Of a stretch of 64,000 nucleotides of DNA, positions 8,936-18,172 are shown piece after piece (the stretch's first letter is position 1; each line of letters starts with the position of its first letter). A program made the position numbers and the translations under genes. The notes beneath the pieces are model-generated. The model saw nothing but the letters and a program-made list of their open reading frames with translations. It searched no databases and was not told the origin of the DNA. Origin of the DNA: an uncultured Allomuricauda sp. (GTDB lineage Bacteria; Bacteroidota; Bacteroidia; Flavobacteriales; Flavobacteriaceae); assembly GCF_947495325.1 (NCBI RefSeq), contig NZ_CANLYK010000001.1:1612001-1676000 (forward strand), given 5' to 3'.

Positions 8936-10876
8936 TTATACATCTATGTTCGCATAGACAGCATTTTTCTCTATAAATTCCCGCCTTGGCGGTACCTCAT
9001 CCCCCATTAACATTGAGAAGATACGGTCAGATTCTGTTGCATTATCTATGGTAACCTGCCTTAAAGTTCTAAAATCAGGATTCATTGTAGTATCCCACAA
9101 TTGTTCTGCATTCATCTCACCAAGACCTTTATAACGCTGTATGCCGGCGCCTCCATTCATAGAATCCACAATCTCATCACGTTCTTCATCGTTCCATGCA
9201 TATCTTCGCTTTGTTCCTTTTTTCACCAAATATAATGGTGGGGTAGCAATGTAAACGTGTCCGCCTTCTATCAACTCACGCATATACCTGAAGAAGAAAG
9301 TTAGAATCAAAGTCTCAATATGGCTACCATCCACATCCGCATCACACATAATCACCACCTTGTGGTAACGTAGTTTTTCAAGGTTCAATGCTTTACTATC
9401 TTCTTCGGTTCCAATAGTGACACCAAGAGCCGTGTAGATATTTTTAATTTCTTCGTTTTCAAAAACCTTATGTTGCATGGCTTTTTCAACATTCAAGATT
9501 TTACCACGTAAAGGTAATATTGCCTGAAATTTTCTATCTCTTCCTTGTTTGGCTGTTCCTCCTGCAGAGTCACCCTCTACCAAGAACACTTCGCAATTAG
9601 CAGGGTCCTGATCTGAACAGTCTGATAATTTTCCTGGAAGACCTCCAATACTCATTACCGTTTTACGTTGGACCATTTCTCTAGCCTTCGCAGCTGCATG
9701 TCTTGCCGTGGCTGCTAAAACAACTTTTTGGACTATTACTTTTGCATCGTCCGGATGTTCTTCCAAATAATTGGTCAGCATTTCTGAAACTGACTGACTT
9801 ACCGCACTAGTAACTTCTCTATTACCTAATTTGGTCTTGGTCTGGCCTTCAAACTGAGGTTCTGCAACTTTTACCGAAACAATGGCCGTTAACCCTTCTC
9901 TAAAATCATCACCAGCAATCTCAAATTTTAGCTTATCAAGCATTCCAGAACTATCTGCATACTTTTTTAAGGTAGAAGTTAACCCTCTTCTAAAACCTGA
10001 CAGATGAGTCCCACCTTCGTGAGTATTGATATTGTTTACGTAAGAATGCAGGTTTTCGGTAAACCCTGTATTGTACACCATTGCCACTTCAACAGGAATA
10101 CCATTCTTCTCTCCTTCCATGGAGATAACCTTTTGAATAAGAGGTTCTCGAGTTTCATCCAAAAATCGTATAAACTCTTTTAATCCTTCTTGAGAATGGA
10201 ACGTTTCAGAAACATATTCTCCTTTTTCGTCCTTACTTCTTTTATCTGTCAGTGTTATTGTTATTCCCTTATTCAAATAAGAAAGCTCTCGCATCCTATT
10301 TGCCAAGGTGTCATAACTATATTCCGTCGTCTGTGAAAAAATGGTGTTATCCGGAGTAAAGGTTACCACGGTACCTGTTTCCTCACTCTCGCCAATACTT
10401 TTAACGGGATATAAGGTTTTACCTCTTTCGTATTCTTGTTCCCAAATTTTACCTTCTCTAAAAACAGTAGCTTTTAAATGACTTGAGAGTGCATTTACAC
10501 ACGAAACCCCTACACCGTGAAGTCCACCAGAAACTTTGTAGGAATCCTTATCAAATTTACCTCCGGCACCAATTTTGGTCATAACCACTTCTAAGGCCGA
10601 AACTCCTTCTTTTTTGTGAATACCTACTGGAATTCCCCGTCCATTATCTTTTGTCGTTATGGAGTTATCTTCATTAATAGTTACATTGATAGTGTCACAG
10701 TGCCCTCCCATGGCCTCATCAATGGAATTATCCACAACTTCATATACCAAATGGTGCAATCCCCTGGTCCCTACATCTCCAATATACATTGAAGGTCTCA
10801 TTCGTACATGTTCCATCCCTTCAAGGGCCTGAATACTATCCTCTGAATACTGAGGTTTTTTAGCTTCTTCGCTCAT
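8936..10876 (-). CDS. gyrB: DNA gyrase subunit B
   Basis: A 646-residue ATPase subunit of DNA gyrase, which with GyrA introduces negative supercoils. The GHKL ATPase domain is N-terminal ('EVVDNSIDEAMGG', 'DNGRGIPVGIH', 'GLHGVGVSCVNALS'). The transducer domain follows. The TOPRIM metal-binding motifs are 'EVFLVEGDSAGG' and 'DADVDGSHI', and the C-terminal GyrB tail has 'RYKGLGEMNAEQLW'. Length is normal for the short Bacteroidota GyrB. A TATATTTG box on the minus strand at 10921-10914 fits a -7 element. Confidence 0.98.
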   Translation of the reverse strand: MSEEAKKPQYSEDSIQALEGMEHVRMRPSMYIGDVGTRGLHHLVYEVVDNSIDEAMGGHCDTINVTINEDNSITTKDNGRGIPVGIHKKEGVSALEVVMTKIGAGGKFDKDSYKVSGGLHGVGVSCVNALSSHLKATVFREGKIWEQEYERGKTLYPVKSIGESEETGTVVTFTPDNTIFSQTTEYSYDTLANRMRELSYLNKGITITLTDKRSKDEKGEYVSETFHSQEGLKEFIRFLDETREPLIQKVISMEGEKNGIPVEVAMVYNTGFTENLHSYVNNINTHEGGTHLSGFRRGLTSTLKKYADSSGMLDKLKFEIAGDDFREGLTAIVSVKVAEPQFEGQTKTKLGNREVTSAVSQSVSEMLTNYLEEHPDDAKVIVQKVVLAATARHAAAKAREMVQRKTVMSIGGLPGKLSDCSDQDPANCEVFLVEGDSAGGTAKQGRDRKFQAILPLRGKILNVEKAMQHKVFENEEIKNIYTALGVTIGTEEDSKALNLEKLRYHKVVIMCDADVDGSHIETLILTFFFRYMRELIEGGHVYIATPPLYLVKKGTKRRYAWNDEERDEIVDSMNGGAGIQRYKGLGEMNAEQLWDTTMNPDFRTLRQVTIDNATESDRIFSMLMGDEVPPRREFIEKNAVYANIDV

Positions 10877-10913
10877 AAATTCTCTTTAATTGCCTTGAAA
10901 TTTTCAAATCTTA

Positions 10914-10921
10914 CAAATATA
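10914..10921 (-). promoter_or_regulatory. Probable gyrB promoter -7 box (TATATTTG)
   Basis: Exact match to the Bacteroidota TAnnTTTG -7 consensus on the minus strand, 38 bases upstream of the gyrB ATG. No good TTG -33 box was found at the expected distance. Confidence 0.4.
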
Positions 10922-11037
10922 AGGAATACCCAATGGAATTAGGTACTTGAGGCCATTCAGACACCTTAAGTTATCAACAAATAAATGTGGAAAAATAAGC
11001 TTGATTTTAAGACGCCGAACTAAGGTGCAGAATAACA

Positions 11038-11063
11038 AAAAGCCCCTTCTCCAAGGGGCTTTT
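11038..11063. terminator. Intrinsic terminator after asnB
   Basis: Perfect stem AAAAGCCCCTT/AAGGGGCTTTT with a CTCC loop, downstream of asnB on the minus strand. T-rich on exit. Confidence 0.82.
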
Positions 11064-11123
11064 CTGACTAATTAAATGAAACAAAACAGCATCTTCACCC
11101 TACATATCTTAAAATTTGGTTGC

Positions 11124-12794
11124 CTATTTATCGTATGCATCTTCATGGACATTGGCCACTGCCCTTCCTGATGGATCATTCATGTTCTTGAAAGCTTCGT
11201 CCCACTCTAAAGCTATTTTGGTGCTACAGGCCACAGAAGGTTCCTGAGGCACGCACAATGCAGCGGCATCTGACGGAAAATGTGACTCAAAAATGGAACG
11301 GTAATAGTATTCCTCTTTTGTTGTTGGTGTTTGTATTGGGAATTTGAAATGAGCGTTGGCCAATTGCTCATCACTCACCTCCTGATCCACTAATTCTTTC
11401 AGCGTGTCTATCCAGCTGTATCCAACACCATCAGAAAATTGTTCTTTTTGTCTCCAAGCCACACTTTCTGGAAGATAGGCTTCAAAAGCTTTGCGAACCA
11501 CCCATTTTTCCATACGCTCTCCATTGATCATTTTATCTTTTGGATTTATACGCATGGCAACGTCCATAAACTCCTTGTCCAAAAAGGGGACACGACCTTC
11601 TATTCCCCACGCGGCAAGCGATTTATTGGCCCTAAGGCAATCGTACATATGTAATTTATCAAGCTTTCTTACGGTTTCTTCATGAAAATCTTTTGGGCTT
11701 GGAGCCTTATGGAAGTACAGGTACCCTCCAAACAACTCGTCCGCTCCTTCTCCAGATAACACCATCTTAATTCCCATCGATTTTATTACTCTGGCCATCA
11801 AATACATTGGAGTAGAAGCTCTAATGGTAGTAATATCATAGGTTTCCAGATTATAAATAACATCTTTTATGGCATCAAGGCCTTCTTGGATAGTAAATTT
11901 GATTTCATGGTGTATTGTACCAATATGATCCGCAACCAATTTAGCCGCGGCCAAATCTGGGGAGCCCTCCAAACCTACTGAAAAGGAATGTAGTTGAGGC
12001 CACCAAGCCTCTTTGGTATCTCCTGATTCAATCCGCATTTGCGAATACTTTTTAGCAACCGCAGAGGTTACTGATGAATCCAAACCACCGGACAATAAAA
12101 CACCGTATGGCACATCTGACATCAACTGACGGTGGACGGCAGCTTCTAGAGCGTCCTTTATTTCCTGGATACTTGTTTCATTTTCTTTTACGGCATCATA
12201 CTCCATCCAATCTCTTTTGTACCATCTTTTAAACTCACCATCTGCACTATGCAAATAATGCCCAGGAGGGAAAAGTTCAATCTTAGCACAGGTTCCTTCT
12301 AATGCCTTAAGTTCAGATGCAACATAAAAAGTACCATTTTTATCCCATCCAATATATAATGGAATGATCCCCATATGATCTCTAGCAATAAAGTATTCGT
12401 CCTTTTCGCTATCATATATGGCAAAACCAAAAATTCCATTTAGTTCGTCAACAAAATCGACTCCTTTTTCTTGGTACAGCGCCAAAATAATTTCACAATC
12501 TGATTCGGTCTTAAATTCATATTTACCTTCAAACTGCTTTCTTAATTCTCTATGGTTGTAAATCTCCCCATTGGCAGCCAACACCAATTTCCCATCCGCA
12601 CTGAACAAAGGTTGCTTTCCAGATGCCGGGTCAACTATTGCCAACCTTTCATGAGCTAATATTGCTTTATCATCTGAATAAATTCCACTCCAATCCGGTC
12701 CTCTATGCCTCACTTTCTTGGACATTTCCAAAAGTTGGGGTCTTAATACTTCTGTACTCTCCTTAACATCAAACGCACATACAATTCCGCACAT
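11124..12794 (-). CDS. asnB: Asparagine synthase B (glutamine-hydrolysing)
   Basis: A 556-residue asparagine synthetase that makes Asn from Asp, Gln and ATP. The N-terminal class II glutaminase domain begins MCGIVCAF, where Cys2 becomes the catalytic nucleophile after Met removal; 'RHRGPDWSGI' and 'AANGEIYNH' are also visible. The synthetase domain has the PPi-loop 'LLSGGLDSSV' and 'SGEGADELFGGY'. Length equals the E. coli type AsnB. Flanked by terminators and long intergenic stretches, so probably monocistronic. Confidence 0.97.
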   Translation of the reverse strand: MCGIVCAFDVKESTEVLRPQLLEMSKKVRHRGPDWSGIYSDDKAILAHERLAIVDPASGKQPLFSADGKLVLAANGEIYNHRELRKQFEGKYEFKTESDCEIILALYQEKGVDFVDELNGIFGFAIYDSEKDEYFIARDHMGIIPLYIGWDKNGTFYVASELKALEGTCAKIELFPPGHYLHSADGEFKRWYKRDWMEYDAVKENETSIQEIKDALEAAVHRQLMSDVPYGVLLSGGLDSSVTSAVAKKYSQMRIESGDTKEAWWPQLHSFSVGLEGSPDLAAAKLVADHIGTIHHEIKFTIQEGLDAIKDVIYNLETYDITTIRASTPMYLMARVIKSMGIKMVLSGEGADELFGGYLYFHKAPSPKDFHEETVRKLDKLHMYDCLRANKSLAAWGIEGRVPFLDKEFMDVAMRINPKDKMINGERMEKWVVRKAFEAYLPESVAWRQKEQFSDGVGYSWIDTLKELVDQEVSDEQLANAHFKFPIQTPTTKEEYYYRSIFESHFPSDAAALCVPQEPSVACSTKIALEWDEAFKNMNDPSGRAVANVHEDAYDK

Positions 12795-13032
12795 ATCCTT
12801 CTATTTATTTCAATTTTAAAACAAAAATGGACTTAATATTACATTAAATAAACATATGTCGATATATTGATTACAATTTAATATCATAAATTTCATATTT
12901 ATATTGGATTGAAATCATTTTTTGCCAAAAATATACTTTGCAAAACAATTTGAAAGTGATGTTAAATTTTAACTTCTTTTTAAATAAAAACGAACCAATT
13001 ACACCCTAGTTTTGAAATCAACTAAAATCATC

Positions 13033-13566
13033 ATGATGAAAAAAATTTTATTACTTACTTTTTTAACCTTAACGCTTGTTTTTTCAACAGAAGCAACCGC
13101 TCAAAAATTCAATGGATTGGATAAGAGTCCCGCAGATATTGCATCTTTTCCATCTAGCTATAGGATTTCTGAAAAAGCTGCCCGTGTAATATACAGTCGT
13201 CCGCAATTAAAAGGGCGTAGTCTTTCTGAACTGGCGCCTGATGGTAAAGTTTGGAGAACTGGTGCCAATGAAGCACCAGAAATTACTTTTTATAAGGATG
13301 CCACTGTAGGTGGGAAATCTGTGAAAGCTGGAACTTATGCTCTATTTACCATACCTGGGGAGAGTGAGTGGACTGTTATTTTAAATGGAAATTTAAACCA
13401 ATGGGGAGCCTATTCTTATAATAGCGATGCAGATGTGGTACGGGTTACAGCAAAAGCAAGTACTGACAGTGATTCTTTAGAGGCGTTTTCTATTGCTTTT
13501 GAAGAAAATGGCACTATGGTTATGGGATGGGGCACTACACGAGTTTCCTTACCAATGAGCCTGTAA
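13033..13566 (+). CDS. DUF2911 domain secreted protein
   Basis: A 177-residue protein with a signal peptide (MMKKILLLTFLTL...STEATAQ) and one DUF2911 domain with typical elements: 'VIYSRPQLKGRSL', 'GKVWRTGANEAPEITF', 'AGTYALFTIPGESEWTVILN', 'WGAYSYN'. DUF2911 proteins are common periplasmic proteins in Bacteroidota with no known activity. The ATG at 13033 (or 13036) is preferred to an upstream TTG because it gives a standard signal peptide. Ended by a strong hairpin. Confidence 0.9.
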   Translation: MMKKILLLTFLTLTLVFSTEATAQKFNGLDKSPADIASFPSSYRISEKAARVIYSRPQLKGRSLSELAPDGKVWRTGANEAPEITFYKDATVGGKSVKAGTYALFTIPGESEWTVILNGNLNQWGAYSYNSDADVVRVTAKASTDSDSLEAFSIAFEENGTMVMGWGTTRVSLPMSL

Positions 13567-13584
13567 ATACAAGATTTCAATACT

Positions 13585-13615
13585 AAAAAGGCGAGCCAAA
13601 TGGCTCGCCTTTTTT
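13585..13615. terminator. Bidirectional intrinsic terminator
   Basis: Stem AAAAAGGCGAGCCA/TGGCTCGCCTTTTT. Its right T tract touches the stop codon of the convergent amidohydrolase gene, so one hairpin closes both genes with no spacer. Confidence 0.88.
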
Positions 13616-15236
13616 ATTTTACCTGATTTCCTCCAATAAAAACCTGTTCTGCCTTCAAACTGGGGATTTGGTCAAGTGATATGGTCATAATATCATCTTC
13701 CAAAATGACAAAGTCAGCAAATTTACCAACTTCGATGCTTCCTTTTTCGTTCTCTTCAAAATTTGAATATGCCGCCCAAATGGTCATCCCTTTCAAGGTT
13801 TCCTCCCTCGTAAGTGCATCCTTAGTTTGAAAACCACCTTCAGGGTACTTTTCCAAATCTTGACGAGCCACCGCGGCATAGAATGTTAAGAACGGACTGA
13901 CCTGTTCCACTGGAAAATCTGTTCCCAAGGCAACGATACCTGCCCTATTCAATAATTTTTTAAACGCATATGCGCCCTGAACTCGTTCTAACCCCAAACG
14001 GTCTTCGGCCCAGTACATGTCACTGGTGGCATGCGTAGGTTGAACGGAAGGGATTATTCCATTTTTAAAATAGTCAAAATCCGCTTCGGAGACCACTTGC
14101 GCATGTTCTACCCTCCAACGTCTATCTTTCTTGTTGCTCAACGCCTTTTTATAGGCTTTAAGTACCACAACATTTGCTGAATCACCAATGGCATGGGTAT
14201 TCATTTGATATTCGGAGGCAGCAATTCGCTCCGCCAAATGTTCAATTTGGTCCACAGGGGTAACCATAGCTCCAAAATGATTTTCTTTATCTGAATATGG
14301 TTTTTTCAATGCGGCACCTCGTGATCCCAATGCGCCATCACCATAAACTTTGATAGAACGAACGTTCAACCTATCTGTTTTTATGATTCCATTTTCTAGG
14401 TAATAATCCAAATTTTCTCGCGTATTGCTCACCATGGCATACACTCTTATCGACAAATCCCCTGTGCCTTGTAGACTGTCTATCAATTCAATCGTACTTC
14501 TGTGGAGTCCAGCATCATCAACTGTGGTTAAACCATAATCAAGGCATAGCTGCTCTGCATCCTTTAAAGCTTGAATCTGGGTTTTTCTAGTAGGTTTTGG
14601 GATTACGGCATCTACCATTGCCATGGGATTGTCAACCAAAACACCTGTTAGCTTTCCGTCCTTTTTTACAATTTCACCACCTTCCACTTGAGTGCTGACA
14701 ATAATTCCAGCCAAATCCAATGCCTTTTGATTGACCAAATAAGCATGCCCATCCACTCTTTCCAAGGCAATGGGAGTATCTGGAAACAACTCGTCCAATC
14801 TATCTTTTGTTGGAAATTCCTTTACCTCCCAATCATTTTGGTCCCAACCCCTACCTCTAATAAAATTTGCGGGGTGTTCTTTTTGAAATGCCATTACCCT
14901 ATCAACAATCTCCTCAAAACTAGAAGTGCCTACCAAATCCACAACTTGCTGGTTAAGCCCCAATCCATAAAAGTGGCAATGCGCATCAATTAGCCCGGGA
15001 ATGATAGTCTTTCCTTCTACATCTATCTCCTTCTTGGCTTTATATTTTTGTTGAATGTCTTCGGTATCCCCAATGGCCACAAATACACCATCTTTTACTG
15101 CTGCGCTGGTTGCTTTTGAAAAATCCGTATCAACAGTATAGATATTGGCGTTGGAAACAATTAAATCTACTTCTTCTTTTGGGTTGCAGGCAACAAAAAA
15201 AGAAAGGATAAAAAAACTGAAAAGAAATTTTTTCAT
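13614..15236 (-). CDS. Amidohydrolase family lipoprotein (YtcJ-like)
   Basis: A 540-residue metal-dependent amidohydrolase of the Amidohydro_3/YtcJ type. A lipoprotein signal ends 'FFVACN', with Cys at about residue 17. Motifs include 'GKTIIPGLIDAHCHFYGLG' (metal-binding HxH), 'GRGWDQNDW', 'IKVYGDGALGSRGA', 'THAIGD', 'RRWRVEHAQ' and 'VALGTDFPVE'. Such proteins hydrolyse amide or related bonds of small molecules at the cell envelope; the substrate is unknown. The stop codon abuts the terminator shared with the DUF2911 gene. Confidence 0.92.
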   Translation of the reverse strand: MKKFLFSFFILSFFVACNPKEEVDLIVSNANIYTVDTDFSKATSAAVKDGVFVAIGDTEDIQQKYKAKKEIDVEGKTIIPGLIDAHCHFYGLGLNQQVVDLVGTSSFEEIVDRVMAFQKEHPANFIRGRGWDQNDWEVKEFPTKDRLDELFPDTPIALERVDGHAYLVNQKALDLAGIIVSTQVEGGEIVKKDGKLTGVLVDNPMAMVDAVIPKPTRKTQIQALKDAEQLCLDYGLTTVDDAGLHRSTIELIDSLQGTGDLSIRVYAMVSNTRENLDYYLENGIIKTDRLNVRSIKVYGDGALGSRGAALKKPYSDKENHFGAMVTPVDQIEHLAERIAASEYQMNTHAIGDSANVVVLKAYKKALSNKKDRRWRVEHAQVVSEADFDYFKNGIIPSVQPTHATSDMYWAEDRLGLERVQGAYAFKKLLNRAGIVALGTDFPVEQVSPFLTFYAAVARQDLEKYPEGGFQTKDALTREETLKGMTIWAAYSNFEENEKGSIEVGKFADFVILEDDIMTISLDQIPSLKAEQVFIGGNQVK

Positions 15237-15311
15237 TTTTGAAGGTTTCCTTCAAAAATAGAAAATGTAATTGTAACGATGTCTATGAAATTGAAGACAC
15301 ACCGGAAAATA

Positions 15312-16400
15312 CTAATCCTTAAATTCGGTCATCACAAATTCTACTCTCCTATTGGAAAGATGGTCTTCCTTGATTTTTCCGTTTCCAAGCGGTCTTGTGT
15401 CTCCAACACCTTCCCAGACAATACGATTGTCCTCAATACCAAGGTTTTTGAGGTATAGTGCAACGGCTCTTGCCCTTAAAGAAGATATGTACTTATTATA
15501 TCCTGGTTGTCCTACATTGTCTGAATGGCCCGTAATCTTCATCTGAACCTCAGCATTCTCTTTTAGGAACTTGAATATCTTTTTAACACTTGCTATTGCC
15601 TCTGCGTCCAATTCGTATCCTTTTGGTTCAAACGGATTACGCTCCAACACATATATCTTATCTTTTTCATAATTAATTCTTGGCAATTCTTCCAAGGCTA
15701 AATTGTCCACATAGTAATAAGAGAAATCACTGGATAATATAGATTCTTTTTGATTTAACAACTCCGTATTTAAATTGTCACTAAAATTGCCAACTATAAT
15801 ATGGTTTTCAAAGCCTTTGGCATCAAATTCTGCCGATAGCGTAACCCAGTCATCTGTGTTTGCCAATGAATTGTCTGCCTTTAGTCTTACCTTCTGAAAT
15901 TTTATATCCTCCTGTAAATCCATTCGAGAACTGGTCAAAGCTGAACTATTGGGTAGTTTTACTTTCTTATTTACCAATACAATGGACATATTTTTCAATG
16001 CCAAGCTGGAAGTCTCCGCAAGGCTCACTTGTAAAGTTATTTTGTACGGATGTTTTTCCCTAAGTGTTCTACTGGTGTTTAACTGAATATATTCACGGTA
16101 ATCATTTAAGGCATAGAAATAAAGCCCCACATAGCCAGAACCTTCAGTGGCTTTTTGTGCTCCCTTGAAATTTGACGGAACTCCAAAATCAGTTGAACCG
16201 CATGTATTGAAATAATCTCCTGAACTTGATGATGGTAAAGAAACATCTTCGAGCAAGGTACCAAAATTGGTAATGTTCAACGGACAAGTTTTATAGTTTT
16301 CAAAACTAGGGTTCAAAATTAAATTTTGCCCAAAAAGAGATGTTGCCAGTGAAAAATAAAGACTAAGGGACAAAAAAATACGAGTAACCTTATAAAGCAT
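15312..16400 (-). CDS. OmpA-family envelope protein, paralogue 1
   Basis: A 362-residue protein: signal peptide, then an N-terminal region starting 'LILNPSFENYKTCP' (a carbohydrate-binding-like beta domain with 'DYFNTCG', 'GYVGLYFYA', 'YREYIQ'). A C-terminal OmpA peptidoglycan-binding domain follows (residues ~245-360) with 'ITGHSDNVGQPGYN', 'LSSLRARAVALYL' and 'NRRVEFVMTEF'. It has the same length and order as the protein encoded at 16984-18072 and is clearly its paralogue. Probably links the outer membrane or a secreted ligand to peptidoglycan. Confidence 0.9.
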   Translation of the reverse strand: MLYKVTRIFLSLSLYFSLATSLFGQNLILNPSFENYKTCPLNITNFGTLLEDVSLPSSSSGDYFNTCGSTDFGVPSNFKGAQKATEGSGYVGLYFYALNDYREYIQLNTSRTLREKHPYKITLQVSLAETSSLALKNMSIVLVNKKVKLPNSSALTSSRMDLQEDIKFQKVRLKADNSLANTDDWVTLSAEFDAKGFENHIIVGNFSDNLNTELLNQKESILSSDFSYYYVDNLALEELPRINYEKDKIYVLERNPFEPKGYELDAEAIASVKKIFKFLKENAEVQMKITGHSDNVGQPGYNKYISSLRARAVALYLKNLGIEDNRIVWEGVGDTRPLGNGKIKEDHLSNRRVEFVMTEFKD

Positions 16401-16552
16401 AGTTATGATTATTTTAGGTTCTCGTACCGCATATACAAACGTGTTTTTTCAACCCATATTGTTTAGCATACTATTTTTTGATGTCACTAATTTTATCTCT
16501 TTTTAGGATACTAACTTCCAATAAAATTCGTTACTATAGTCCAAATCTTACT

Positions 16553-16978
16553 ATGATGCGCATAGTGACCTATATGTTCATATTATCGATTATTCCCTAT
16601 TTTGGCATTGGCCAAAATAAGATAACTGGGAAAATTGTTGACCAGTTGGGATTTCCTGTCTATCGAGCTTCCGTTGAATTAAATTCAACGGATAATATTA
16701 CGTATACCGATTACGATGGTTCTTTTTCACTTAGTAGCACAAAAGATTTTCATTGGAAAATCAATATTAAATCCAAAGGTTACAAACCGGAATCTTTTTT
16801 TGTTCTAAATGGCGGTAATACCGGAAATATTGTACTGGAGTACAATACGGATATAAATAAATTATTGGACGGCAGTTCTAGTTTACACCAAAAATTTTAT
16901 TGGGATACGTGGAACAAGGAAATTTTGTTTCCCAAATCGGAACATTTATTGGTAGGCCTTTTCAATCTATCAAATTAG
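16553..16978 (+). CDS. Secreted protein with carboxypeptidase-regulatory-like domain
   Basis: A 141-residue protein (from ATG 16553) with signal peptide 'YMFILSIIPYFGIGQ' followed by the start of a CarboxypepD_reg-like/DUF4480 beta-sandwich: 'KITGKIVDQLGFPVYRASVEL', 'TYTDYDGSFSL'. The N-terminal 25 residues of the longer frame (starting 16478) do not look like a signal and are excluded. The protein is shorter than TonB receptors that carry this domain, so it is a stand-alone surface module or a remnant. It lies on the opposite strand between two OmpA paralogues, ending 6 bases from the second. Confidence 0.7.
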   Translation: MMRIVTYMFILSIIPYFGIGQNKITGKIVDQLGFPVYRASVELNSTDNITYTDYDGSFSLSSTKDFHWKINIKSKGYKPESFFVLNGGNTGNIVLEYNTDINKLLDGSSSLHQKFYWDTWNKEILFPKSEHLLVGLFNLSN

Positions 16979-16983
16979 AAAGA

Positions 16984-18072
16984 TTATTCGTCTACGAATT
17001 CGGTCATAACAAACTCTACCCTGCGATTTTTTCTTCGTGCCTTATCGGTTTGTGTACTATCCAAGGGGATCTTATTCCCATATCCGGAAGAAGTAATCCG
17101 GCTTTTTGGAAGCCCTAATCGCATTAAATATTTTGCAACGGTCTTAGCCCTTTGTCTGGATAAAACATCATTATATTCTTCTGAACCTTGGTCATCAGTG
17201 TGTCCGCTAATGGACACTTTTAGGTTTGGGTTCTTTTGAAGATATTGATATACATCGTTTAAACTTTGTTTAGCCTTTGGTTCCAATTCAAATCGGTCAA
17301 AATCAAAATTGACATGGTTTAGCACATAACTCTGATTGGTTTTGTAGTCCGGGCCTAAATAGACAAGTGAAATATCATCCAGATAATAATAAGAGTAACC
17401 CTCTGTACTTGTCGCCGTTTTTCCAAAATCTAAATACTGGGTCCCGCCATTACTTTTAAAATTTCCGAGAATTAGTATTTTTTCAAATCCCTTCGCAACG
17501 ATATCCAAATCTACCTGCATCCAATCCGTTTTATCATCATAAAAACCTGTAGCTGAAAACTGCTTTGCATGGGTTGTCTTTGTTGATTCTGAAGCGAGAA
17601 CACCGTTTGAAAGCTGTCTTTTGGTATGAATGGATAGGGGGTGTTCAGCAAAGATTGCCCCAATGTCCATCACAGCACCATCGGATTTTTCGGAGAGACT
17701 CAAGGAAAGGCTTAATCTATATCGGTGCCCTTTCTTTAGGGTTTCGGTCAATTCTACCTGAATATATTCCCTGTAGTCCTTTGGTGCAAACAAATACAGG
17801 CCTGCATAGGCATTGCCTTCATATGCTTCCTGTTTGCCCTTAAAATTCATGGGGATTCCCAACTTTGTTCTACTACATTCATTAAAATAATCTGTAGTAC
17901 CCAAGGTTGGCGCGCTCCAATATTCAGCATCTTTATTGAGATTGCTCATTTTAACGGGGCATTCCACAAAATCTTCGAACCCACCATTATGCACAAGGTT
18001 TTGTGATACCGCCGATGAAAAAATCAGGGTGAAAAGAGTGTAGGTTGGTATGTTAATGAATCGTAATTGCAT
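16984..18072 (-). CDS. OmpA-family envelope protein, paralogue 2
   Basis: A 362-residue OmpA-like protein, the same length as its neighbour once the start is set at MQLRFINIP; the extra 14 upstream residues would block the signal peptide. The N-terminal domain shows 'LVHNGGFEDFVECP', 'TTDYFNEC', 'NAYAGLYLFAPKDYREYIQVEL'. The C-terminal OmpA domain shows 'NFDFDRFELEPKAKQSL', 'ISGHTDDQGSEEYN', 'LSRQRAKTVAKYL' and 'RRKNRRVEFVMTEF'. Paired with the paralogue at 15312-16400. Confidence 0.9.
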   Translation of the reverse strand: MQLRFINIPTYTLFTLIFSSAVSQNLVHNGGFEDFVECPVKMSNLNKDAEYWSAPTLGTTDYFNECSRTKLGIPMNFKGKQEAYEGNAYAGLYLFAPKDYREYIQVELTETLKKGHRYRLSLSLSLSEKSDGAVMDIGAIFAEHPLSIHTKRQLSNGVLASESTKTTHAKQFSATGFYDDKTDWMQVDLDIVAKGFEKILILGNFKSNGGTQYLDFGKTATSTEGYSYYYLDDISLVYLGPDYKTNQSYVLNHVNFDFDRFELEPKAKQSLNDVYQYLQKNPNLKVSISGHTDDQGSEEYNDVLSRQRAKTVAKYLMRLGLPKSRITSSGYGNKIPLDSTQTDKARRKNRRVEFVMTEFVDE

Positions 18073-18172
18073 GATTTCCAATTCAATTGGAGCAATCAAT
18101 CCACAAAAAAACAATAGATTGAGGTAGTGATTAAAACGATTCCATTAACAATTTATTGTGTTAATTTACAGC

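Noticed and set aside
10971-10994. TTATCAACA and TGTGGAAAA resembling DnaA boxes upstream of gyrB
   Set aside because: Each has a mismatch to TTATCCACA, there are only two, and no AT-rich unwinding region or dnaA gene is present; not enough for an origin.
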